The notes under the pieces are model-generated. The model ran no database searches, was not told the origin of the DNA, and saw only the letters and a program-made list of their open reading frames with translations. This document shows positions 32,460-42,609 of a DNA stretch of 64,000 bases, piece by piece (position 1 is the first letter of the stretch; the number at the start of each line of letters is the position of its first letter). This DNA is from Lutjanus erythropterus (Eukaryota > Chordata > Actinopteri > Lutjaniformes > Lutjanidae): NCBI GenBank assembly GCA_020091685.1, contig CM034591.1:12968833-13032832 (forward strand). The letters are read 5' to 3'. Made by a program: the position numbers and the translations under genes.

Positions 32460-32660
32460 TTCTGGTGTGGTTTAAATGAGTTGCGAGCAACACGCTGTCC
32501 TGGTCACAGCACAAAAACGTGTCCACCGGTATGTAACGTGATGTCCAACCGCTTCAACGTCTTCTTCTACGCCGGAAATACTGTTCCGGAAAGAGTTCTT
32601 TTGCCAGTAACCCGTTGCTAAGCGACGAATTCTGAACGTGTGCTGTTGAGTAGGACTTCA
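32460..32660. promoter_or_regulatory. Likely bidirectional promoter of dtwd1 (-) and the FAM227B-like gene (+)
   Basis: Between the two genes lies a locally GC-richer stretch. It carries CCGGAA at 32572-32577 and the palindromic ETS site TTCCGGAA at 32584-32591. It also carries GTTGCTAAGCGAC at 32614-32626, which fits an RFX X-box (GTTRCC-spacer-RGYAAC) with about one or two mismatches. No TATA box is obvious. ETS pairs are usual at bidirectional housekeeping promoters, and an X-box would fit a ciliary or testis gene. The start sites themselves are inferred. Confidence 0.5.
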
Positions 32661-32667
32661 CCTGCCG

Positions 32668-32727
32668 ATGGTGGACGGTAGATGTACTGCTGAGAATGTA
32701 TTGATTTTAGATAAGATATCAAATATG
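32668..32727 (+). other. Candidate first coding exon of the FAM227B-like gene
   Basis: An ATG in good context (gccgATGg) opens 20 codons, MVDGRCTAENVLILDKISNM, ending at a donor ATG|gtagga. It lies about 40 bases after the X-box-like motif, on the expected strand. I cannot match the peptide to a known FAM227B N-terminus, so the call rests on position, start context and splice site only. Confidence 0.3.
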
Positions 32728-33707
32728 GTAGGAAGCTCGTTCCAAAAAGTTACTGTTAATTATACAAGCATATCGCGACGTTTAAGCTGATTTAAAGTTG
32801 GTTTTGTAGGTAAGTTGTGATAACATTTAAATTGGTTAAGTGACCGTCGTGGAAGTTTTCGGTCACCTATGCTAGCAAGTCTGGTGCCATTACGTAGCTA
32901 GCTGGCTGGGTTAATGTTATTCTAATGACAACTTTGCTCAAACAAATTTATTATTTAAATTATTAGTATGAAAAAAAACCCACATCTATCAATGTTAGCT
33001 TTTTTGGGGTGGTGGTGGTGGTGGTCTTGGTAATAAGAATCCCAGGTTTTGTCATGTAATAAAAATGCTGAAAAAATGTTACCTAGCTCTAGCATACCTT
33101 TGGCTATTTACCTGACAAAACTATCACGAGAATGAAGTTTCATATCTGTTTGTATCGGTAATAATATTGATAATATTGATCATTTAGGTTGTGACTTATG
33201 ACGTGTACTCCGGAGGGTGAAGGGTGATAACACGAGTTTGTTGTATTATCACTGGGCATTATAGACAAAATCAAAGGTCACAATATTTTTAGGAAAATAT
33301 CTCAGTATCAATATTGCAATATCAATATTGCAACAATAGTTTAGGGAAGACTGTTGGTGTTGATGTTGACAAAATATTAACCCAATGAGATTTTTTTAAT
33401 ACATAATCATCAGTGGTTATAGTAAGTGGGTAAAGGCGGAAAGTTAAAAAAAAAATCAGAAAATCACAAAACCAGGAAAAGACAAGACTTATGCCATATC
33501 ATGATATAACAATATCCAACATCTATCAGGATAACTATTCTTATATCACAATATGTTATAATTTTGATATGATGACCAGCCCTAAATTAGCTTGTGTTCT
33601 GGGATATATTTTCATTTATTGAAAGACACTATTCTTAAATAATTTTAAAAAACTTAAAAAAAAAGATTAAATTAACCTAAGCTTACTTAATTTTCCAAGG
33701 ATCTCTG

Positions 33708-34050
33708 TTAGGGCTACACACTTAATCTAAACATTATTGAAATCACAATATGGCCAAGCGTAATATTTAAATTGCAGAATTTTAGGAGAGACAATGGAAA
33801 AATGTGTAACTAAACAACATTATAATGACTATTGCTGCAGAGATGTCCTGGCCTACAAATCTTGTTCTCTCAATGTAAGTACAGATCCCAACAAATGTCA
33901 TATCATCATAGTTTTTTTTTCAGTAAAAAATGAAAATTGTGATGCATAATGGATCATTAAACAGTATTTGTGAATCATATCACAATCACAGTCGTAATTA
34001 CTATAAAAATAATTGCAATATATTTTTTTTATCACATCATGCGACCCTAA
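33708..34050. mobile_element. TTAGGGCTACACA inverted-repeat element, second clear copy
   Basis: The left end TTAGGGCTACACACTTAATC is matched by a right end reading catgcgaccctaa. The interior holds atcacaatatggcc and gcagagatgtcctggcctac, shared with the intronic copy near 10615. It lies between the candidate first exon and exon A of the FAM227B-like gene. Confidence 0.7.
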
Positions 34051-35032
34051 TTTCTTTCCTCTCAAGTATTTTGTTTCAAATATTGTAAAAAGCTGATCAA
34101 TAAAACAAAACTTTTGAAGCATCTCTTTTAAGAGCTTTCACTCTGGACATTTTACAATGTTTTCACATTTTAACACACTCCCCTCCCCACAGAAAATATC
34201 TGCCTGTGAATGTTTAATGATATTGTTTTATCTTTGTTTTTTAATGAGCCACAGTACATAAAAGTCATGAAGTACATTAAAGCAGTCCTTAACCATCTGA
34301 CATTCTCCCCGCAAGCTACAACTGTTCAAGATTAACTTGAGTTAATTTACTTGAGCCTTTCTGGGAATCCCAGTCCTTTTATGATGGTACTTTTTGTAGT
34401 GTCATTTCTTGTTCTGTTGACACAATTCTGAATTAATGTTTTTCACTATAGCTTGGCTCCAGATGCCTGAATTGCTGTCCACAACCCAGATTTTTCAGGT
34501 TTTGAAATAATTTGAATGAAAATGAATACTGAAGTCAAATATAATAGTAATCAGTGTATTTATTATGATTTGTTTTCATTCTACTACAATGGAAATTTCA
34601 TTCTAATCTATGAAGCTGGTGCCATTTAAAGTCATGTTGCATCAGCAAAATTCAACAGATAATATTTCCCCACGATGGCTGATCAAAACCTGAAAGGTTA
34701 GTTGAGGGAAAACTAGTCAAAATTAATAATATGCATTTGTCTTGTTCAAAGCCAGATGTGCTTGGTGTGATGTAAAACAGATTGTTTTATATAAGATTTC
34801 AAAGATACCTGAGCTGTCACACTTTTTATGAGACAGACAATCGCATGCAGACTTGCATGGCAAACAGATGTGTATCGAATGAGACCTTCCGGTGTGATAT
34901 TAGATTCCAGATAATCAGAAATCTGCCAAATGTGCACTGTGTGCCAGGTAGCTTTCATCATCATGGCAGTGAACCATAGTTTATCAATATTGGTCATATT
35001 AATCACACCACTCTTACCTGTCAACCCTGTAG

Positions 35033-36275
35033 GCTGTGATGCTCAAGATCAAGGAGCCTGTCTTTGTGTCCTCTCTCTATAATATGGCGCCATGCTTAAA
35101 GACATCATCTGGTGGATCTTCCTTCACAGGTTCAAGGTGATTCTGCTGTCTAAAACCTAAGTGAATGTTTTAAATGTGCAGCTTTAGTTTCCATAGACAA
35201 CATTTCCTGATGATGTTTTGCTTTTGTCTCTTGGTCTTGGTCTGTTATTGCCTTTGGCATCAAATTGTCACATAGCGAGACACAACAATGTCACGGTTGG
35301 ATGCATCCATCTGCGTCAAATATGAACGAGTTGACTGTTCCTGACATGTCTTATCGTTTAAATTTATTTGTTGTCATTCAATGTTTAGTCTAACACAGGG
35401 GAAGGAAAAAACAAACTGTCTGACTGCATTTCAGCAGTGTTTTTCTTTCTGTTGACCAGAGCCAGACAGATATATCGGTCAGCTTATGTTGTCGGCCCGA
35501 TATTGACCTAGCACAGCTATCTTGGTCTATATTACTAAAAAAAATACTGTGTTGCCCAGTATTTTTTTTTGACAGAACATGAAGGAGGTTGTTTTTATTT
35601 TTATAGGCAGCATGTTATGTTTACTTGATTCTTTTTCTTAATTCAGTTTGTTCTATTTGTATTTTTTTTGTTTATAGATATTTACAGTTGGTGTCATTTT
35701 GGATTTTATATATGTATAAATAAAGAATATTGATACGTATATGTATCTCAATATATCAACATTGGAATTTTTTTTACTCCTTTATGTCTGCATCTTCCCC
35801 CACAAATCCATTATTGGTCAGGGTGTACTGTTGACAGCAGTCTAGATTAAAAGAAAATTCAAAGAAAACTGTTTCTGATAAATTTTGTTCATCTGTATTC
35901 CATGCTGTTGCCACTTCCATACAGTCAGAGAAATGAAAATAAAATATTTGAAATGTCTTTCAGGTGTATCCAAGCTGCTTGGCTCGAGTACTCAATATTG
36001 CATTTTATTGAGCATTCCCTGAATCAAAAGAGGGACTGGATAACAGTTGCAAGAGATGCATTTCAGACGTGGTGAACTTATGGATCTCAGGTAACCACAC
36101 TGATGATACTGCAATGCTACTCTGACTTTCCCTATCTGACATCGTGTGAGTTTTTGATCAGTTGCATGGTGTGCTCTTCAGGTGTGAAGCCCAAACTCTT
36201 CCTGGCAGAAGAGGAACCTCAGCTGGCTCACTACAACAGCTGGAGTGGAGTAGAGAGAGAGGAACCCTGCTTATG
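35033..36275 (+). pseudogene. fam227b: FAM227B-like gene (FWWh domain), three recognisable exons with disabling changes
   Basis: Exon A is 35033-35136. It begins in one frame (EPVFVSSLYNM) but its end, LKDIIWWIFLHRFK, the FWWh-domain hallmark, is in another frame after a one-base loss (or two-base gain) near 35085-35092; a TAA precedes it in that frame. Exon B is 35964-36090. It reads CLARVLNIAFY, a TGA at 36009-36011, then AFPESKEGLDNSC and DVVNLWISG, aligning with the family's SFCxxFPxS...WISG segment; the stop falls where I recall a Cys. Exon C is 36182-36275 and begins VKPKLFLAEEEPQLAHYNSW. Splice sites look intact (ctgtag/gtgatt, ctttcag/gtaacc, ttcag/gtgaga), and phases agree for B and C. 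A linker exon expected between A and B was not found, and exons after C were not identified. FAM227B's function is poorly known. Position and strand relative to dtwd1 and fgf7 match the human order. A sequence error or unusual splicing could also explain the lesions. Confidence 0.6.
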
Positions 36276-36746
36276 GTGAGAAATATGTTTTTGCACGCTA
36301 TGTGTCAAGATAACTTAACCCAGTGCAATTTGTAAAAGAAACACAGGGGAGGCATTTTCATAACTAAAATTTTAATCTTTATAATATAGGTACAGGCTTA
36401 TTGTGACACTGTGCTTGTTTTGGCACAAAAACAAAAGCCCTGTTGCTTTTTGAGACCGGTATTTCCATAGCTAGTGAACATCGATACTAAGTTATTATTG
36501 GTTATAGTAACAGTTAACTTGACAATGGCAGGGACAGTTACGGAACTGGATTTATTGTGTCATTCCAAGCGTGAGGTGTAGTCATCATCGCCACTGTAAC
36601 ATATAAGAGTTCGATTCTGTAGTGACACAGTCCCCTCAAGAGCATTCTTCACGTGTTTAAAATAGCTAGTATGACTTTTCAACTTGCACCTTTTACTGCT
36701 GTTTTAGGAAATGCAAAAGACACGTGTCCCCACTGGGGATAAAAAA

Positions 36747-37454
36747 TTAAAAGGAAAGTTCATACCAAAATCAAAAATACATATTTCCCCCCTGGCCTGT
36801 AGTGTTCCTTATCCATCTAGATTTTTGTGGTGTGAGTTGGAAAGTTTTGGAGATATCAACTGTAGAGATGTCTGCCTTCTTTGCAGTATAATGTGACCAA
36901 ATGGCACTTGGCTTGTGTTCCTCCGAGCACCAAAAGAATACATTTGAAGAATTCAAAACCAGAGTCTCTCCAAAAGTCATGACCCTGTCACTCAAGATAA
37001 TTCACAAACCTTGTTGTGAGCAGTTTTGTGCACAAACTACTTCCTTTCTAGTAGAAAGAAAGTGGTTTCTCAAACTTTTGATTCTTGCACTGTATTTAGT
37101 GGCAGAAAGAAAGTAGTTCTGCTAGATTCTACCCCAGAAAGATTCTACTCCAGAAACAAAGTAGTTCCTACATGAAACTGCTCTCAACGTGTGGATTATT
37201 TTGAGCAACCAGGTCATGATTTCTTGAAAAAGACATTGCTGTTGAGTTTGTCAAATGTTTTTTTTTTTTTTTTTTTGCCGCTTTGAGCACCTAGTGCCAT
37301 CTAGTTCCATTATACTGAAGAGAAGGCAGACCACTCTACAGCCGATGCCTCTAGAACTAAGCAACTCACACCAAAATGTATAGATGGATAAACAGCACCA
37401 CAGGTCAGAGAAAAAAAAATGTGTTTTTGATTTTGGGGTGAACTGCCCCTTTAA
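36747..37454. mobile_element. Inverted-repeat element with TTCACCCCA-type ends, copy 2 of 3
   Basis: It runs from TTAAAAGGAAAGTTCATACC to TTTTGGGGTGAACTGCCCCTTTAA. Just inside the ends are ccttatccatctagattttt and agatggataaacagcaccac. The interior carries atgtctgccttct and gaaggcagaccactctac, an extended imperfect inverted repeat shared with copy 1. Non-coding. Confidence 0.75.
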
Positions 37455-38283
37455 TTTTTTATTCCCAGATACATGTTATTCCTGTTTCCGGTTACTACGG
37501 ACTACGGACCTACGGACTAAATAAATTACATACATTTCCTTTGTGGACCAGTAAATGGTGCAAGTTGATAAGCCATACTAGCTATTTCAAAAAAGACAAG
37601 TAAACCTAATTTCATTTCAATATTTAAAGGATCCATCCACACAAATTGAAAAAATGTTGGTATCAAGCCATGGAAATAGTTTTGGTTTTATTTGCAAAGG
37701 ATTTGAGACATCCAGCACAATGAATGTAATGTGCTGATCAAAACACTGAAAAATTACATTTGAAAGACTCAATACCAGCATGTCCTTCCAACAACAATGT
37801 CCTTGTTTCTGTGGATAATCCGCAGACCCTGCTGTCAATAGTTTTCATTGGGACTATTTATTTGGTAGAATGTAGTTCCAATCCAGTAACCATAATTTAT
37901 CAGCAGGGGTTCAAACATTTTGTTGACCAACTTCTTCTGTGACACAAAAGTTGCTGAGATTTCAAGTTCTCAAAGTGGGCAGTGTACATGTTCAAGGAGT
38001 TATGCTCCCGGTCCCCCCGAAATAACCACTAAACACTGTGCACTTATTGATTTTCTCTGCATCCGGAAGACAAAGGGAGCCTCAAACTTTGTCAGTACTG
38101 TTTGTGGAGTTGGCAGTGTATTTATTGGACAGATAAGGAACCTAAGCATTTGACACACATGCTAATGTTAATGCAATATTATGAAGCAATAGAGATCAGC
38201 ATTTGTCAGCATTTTACAACCAACCAACACTCTCATTTTAAAGCTATTCTAAAAAAGTAAATCTTCTCTATCCTGTGCCTGAA

Positions 38284-38329
38284 ACATTGTCCACCAACCT
38301 GAAAAGATTTTCAGGTTGGTGGACAATGT
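38284..38329. repeat. Near-perfect 46-bp palindrome (22-bp arms, 2-base loop)
   Basis: ACATTGTCCACCAACCTGAAAA (38284-38305) is followed after only GA by its exact reverse complement (38308-38329). No related arms or transposon ends were noticed nearby. Confidence 0.95.
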
Positions 38330-39854
38330 CCGTGTGACTTCTTTATAACTATATCCCAATTCAAATAATCATTACTGTAATGCATCTATGTTAACCTCAG
38401 ATCTTGCACGTTCCTTTGAAATAGAAATCTTGCTGCAGTTGCCATCACATTGTATATTTGTCCCAACAATTGGAACACACTACTGCATACAGTGCCAAAG
38501 AGAAAATTACTTATTACCTCTAATTAGTTATCAGGGAACTTAACGTTGATATGCTTGTCAAACTTTTCATTCTTGCACCGTATTCAGTTCATCGTGATAA
38601 CGGTGGCAGATTTAACATTGAAATTGAGAGTAATTGTTGAAACAACAACAGGCCTGTGGCGCCCTAGTTATGGTTGCTAAGCTATGATTATGTTTGGACA
38701 AATGCTGGTTGGAGGAGGGGCTTAGCGAAGGGTCAGTTTTGTGTTTAACGCGACAGCGCAACACCTTTCACGGTGCAGCACCTTTCTGGAAAGAGTGTGA
38801 TGTGAGTGCTTGTTTGGGATGGTCATGTGAGTTTTGGTGTGGTGAAGTGAGGCATCAAAACATCTCGCTGTGATACCTCTGCCTTGAGAGGTCGTCCCAG
38901 TGTTGACTATTCTGCTTCTAGTGCAACGTCTCTACCTCTAATACACACAGCCTGTCCTGTCCTTTTCTTACTGGAACAAATATGCTTAGTAATTCTTCTT
39001 AAGGGCTTTAAACACAGAAAACTGTTTTGAAGGCAGACAGATTCATGACAGGTCCGAGTTGTGTTACTTTACCAAGCGTGGAGACATGTGTGATTCATTT
39101 GCCACGGACCTTTTGCGAAATTTGCAAATGAAAAATTGTTTCACATCTTTGAGGCAATAGAGTATTTCAATTCTATGGATGTAAAGCTGCCATGAAAGCT
39201 GAGGCATAAACAGATTAGGTGTATATGAGCAGGATTCAGTGGTTTTTATACGAAAAGCCTCATAACATGGGAAAGCCTAATAACAATTAAACTGTCTTTA
39301 CTTTCCAAATTATTTGCTAGAAAGTGGGGCACTTACACATAGTAATATACATACAATGGCAATATACAAAAGTAACAAAATTCCTCTATCAGCACCACAA
39401 AGTCTCACTAATCTTACATACTAGACCTTTAAATGTGGAGCTTTAACACACTTTCAACAGAATCTTGCTTGCTTGAGTCTGAGAAAGTTTTAAAATCATG
39501 ACTAAATTAATGGATGTGAATCTGGCGTTTCAGGCTGTGCATGTGAATCTGTTTCTGTGTAAGTCTCCCACATGAGCCAACTCATGAATAGACGCTCATT
39601 TCAACACCAAAAATGGCCTTACTTGTGGAGTTTATTCTGATGTTTGGTCAGCTTTTATAAATATGATGTTGGCTAGAATACAATCTCTAATGTGCATATG
39701 GCAAAACACCAGAAAGTCATTAATATTATATTTAAAAACACTGAGAGACTCTATACCATTTCACTGGACTTGTACTGCTGTGACTTGGGTCATGAACATC
39801 AGATACTGACTTTTGCGGCAGGTAATACACTTGGACCTCTTTGAGTTTTCATGT

Positions 39855-40280
39855 TTAAAGGGACAGATCGCCTTAAAAATCAAAATACATATGTTTCCTC
39901 TTATTTGTAGTGCTATTTATCCATCTAGTTTTGGTGTAAGTTATCAAGTTTGGGAGATATTTGTTTTCTTTCTGCGTGATCTTTCTACGGTAGAAAGAAA
40001 ATAGGTTCTAGATGAAACTGCCCACAAAAAGGTCTGTGGATTATCTTGAGTAACAAGGTTTTGATTTCTGGAAAGACACACTGATGTTGAGTTTTTCAAA
40101 CATATTTTTTGGCACCATGAGTGCCACATGTCATCTACCAGCCGATTGTCATCTACTTTTATTGTATTTGAGAGAAGGCAGCCGTCTCTATGGCCAGTAT
40201 CTCCAAAACTCAGCAACTCAAACCAAAACTATCTAGATGGATAAATGGCCCTGCAGGTCAAAGGAAAAGAAACATATTTG
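39855..40280. mobile_element. Inverted-repeat element with TTCACCCCA-type ends, copy 3 of 3 (eroded)
   Basis: It begins TTTAAAGGGACAGATCGCCT and contains gtagtgctatttatccatct and, inverted, ctagatggataaatggccct. The terminal GGGGTGAACTG-type right end is lost. It keeps gagagaaggcagccgtctct, shared with the other copies. Confidence 0.6.
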
Positions 40281-42573
40281 GAATAGTTTCAGTTGTTAGA
40301 CAGTATTTTTAACTCCTGTAGTTTTGTAATAGGGCATTTGCGGTTTTTTGTTGTATTTGTTGGTGATCCACAATAGTTTCCCAATATACCATAGTTGAAA
40401 TATCCTTTGGAAATCAGGCGGTTGTCTTTTTCTACTTCAATTTCATAGTGGACTTAGTGGTGACTGAATAGCTGAGAGGTCTTTCAGTCGTAATTGTTCT
40501 AGGTGATTATAAACATCTTCTTTTAATCATAGCTTATTATCTCTCTGTATGGATTTAATTCAGTGTCAGGGAAAAGTGCGATATTGTGGTGAGTTGCTTG
40601 AGGTCCTGACCCTCTTTCTCAACAATCCGGTGTTCTGGGGGTTCCATACGAAGGTCTGCAAACAAAGAATTCCCCATGTTGCATAACCACAGATTTCCTC
40701 AGGGGAAATGAAGGTTTATGGCCCTGAAATGTATCATTTCAGCTGAGTGTTCCCCCTCCCCCCTCAGGGCCTCCCCTTTCTCCCGCTGCCCCAAGACCAC
40801 CTCTCCACATCGCACGAGACTCCCCAGCCACTCTCCCTGTTTATCTTCACTTGCTTCCATTTCTCATCCTCCCCCCATTTGTCTCACTCCATCCCTCCCT
40901 GCAGAGGTCTTCACGAACCAGTGTCAGACTTCCTTCAACCCCCCTGTAGACGCTGCCCTTCTCTGCACATGCTGTTTGTAATATGGGACACATGTGGTTT
41001 TCTGTTTTCATGCTTCCACACAAATGCAAATATAATACTGCTGTTGTAAAGCATTGCAGTGAATAGTAAATCATTGTCATAGAGTCATTATTCATCCCAA
41101 GAGGTCCATCAAACTGCACAGTAGCTCTTTAGCTGTTTTTTAGCAAAGAAAATGAAGAAGGTTATATACGTAAACAATAACAAAACTTTAAATTGATGTT
41201 GTAATCTATAAAATTGTACTTATGCTTTTTAAAACAACAGCACATCACTGGAACTATCAATGTGCTATCAGCTCATTTAGAAGTTTGGATTCCATTATTA
41301 TTCACATTAATGAATATCGATTAAAGCTACTTCAAGGAACTTTCAGGTTGTGTTCATTTTTGAGGCCCCTTTGGACAAAAGTGGTAGGGTTTCCACTGTA
41401 GTGCTCACGAAATATAACATTAGAAATAAAATTATCGAAAAGAAAATCTCCTCCTGTTTCTTTTTAACTGTTCTCACTGTAAATTTGTTTGGAAAAATGT
41501 AAACACAGGCTCGTCTCATCTTATTTCATGGAGAATCCGACCCAATGGTAAAATAGTTGCCAATTGTTTTAATAGGTGATTAATAAGCAATTCGTCATTG
41601 TGGCTCTATCCACATTAGACTAGAGGTGATGATGTAATTACTAATTATTAATATATTAATCGCCATTAAGAATTTAACAGATTAAAAATGTATTAATTGA
41701 AAATTAAGCGATAGCCATATGACATTGTTTTATCTGGCAGAGACATTTGCTGAATAAGAAAACTGAAACTCAAAATGGGAGAAAAAAAAGACAAAAAATG
41801 AAAATGAGGACAAAAATTAGTTTTTAATGATCAATTGATTAATTGATCATAAGCATTTTAAAGACAAGTTTCAACCCTACATAAGAACCTAAATTATGAC
41901 TACATCTGGTAAGCAATTACTGGTATGAAATTATTAATAATACAAAATAAAAACTATTTAGACATTTGCTGTTTAAACAGTTTACTCACATACGTTAAAT
42001 GACGACATTGCAAGGCAATATTTTTTATTAAAAAGAAACTCGTCATTGCTGGCAAGATTATAACTGGTTTCATAATTTTGCTATCTAATAACTCTAATGA
42101 ACAGCAGATGAAGGAAAGTGCACGGGAATCCCACATTTCGTAAAAATGAAAAAAGTATTACAATGATTTGTGATTTCAGGAGCATTTTATTAAACAAAAT
42201 CTGTCATCTTGGAACACCTTGTGAGTATAATTTATGTGTCTGGCGTGTCTGTGTTGCGTCTTTTTCCCTTGGAAGTCTCTACTCTTCGTCTATGACAGTT
42301 CTCTCTCATTCTTGTTGGCTGCGGCCTCTCCTCGTCCTGCTGGGAATACACAGCCTTGAGTCTGAAATGTGTTTACATTTTGAGCATGTTACAAATTATC
42401 TGCTAAGACTAACTTTGCGTGACTTGGCAGAAGCCTTCACCTTGCTCAGATGTTGTTTGGGTCAAACGTATTTCAGGGGTTGGCTCTCTCAATTTGACTG
42501 TCTTTATCTGACAGGGGTTCTCCAAGCCAGATGTGAACCCAGGCGAAAGGTAAAGCTTGAGCTCTGTGTCGGT

Positions 42574-42578
<5 letters not shown>

Positions 42579-42608
<30 letters not shown>
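42579..42608. repeat. (TG)15 microsatellite
   Basis: Fifteen uninterrupted TG units. Open frames covering it on both strands reflect the repeat only. Confidence 0.9.

Positions 42609-42609
<1 letters not shown>

Noticed and set aside
35034-35129. Exon reading entirely in the first frame to SSGGSSFT
   Set aside because: As the main reading it lacks the FWWh hallmark found in the overlapping frame; I keep it only as a possible bypass splice.
40745-40981. Open frames in a pyrimidine-rich segment with a good acceptor at 40902-40903
   Set aside because: The composition is low complexity, the peptides are Pro/Ser rich without a match, and the phase from FAM227B-like exon C would create a stop.
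42518-42552. Exon-like segment between ctgacag and AAAG|gtaaag
   Set aside because: Only about 35 bases; in the phase required after exon C it contains a stop, and the peptide is not recognisable.
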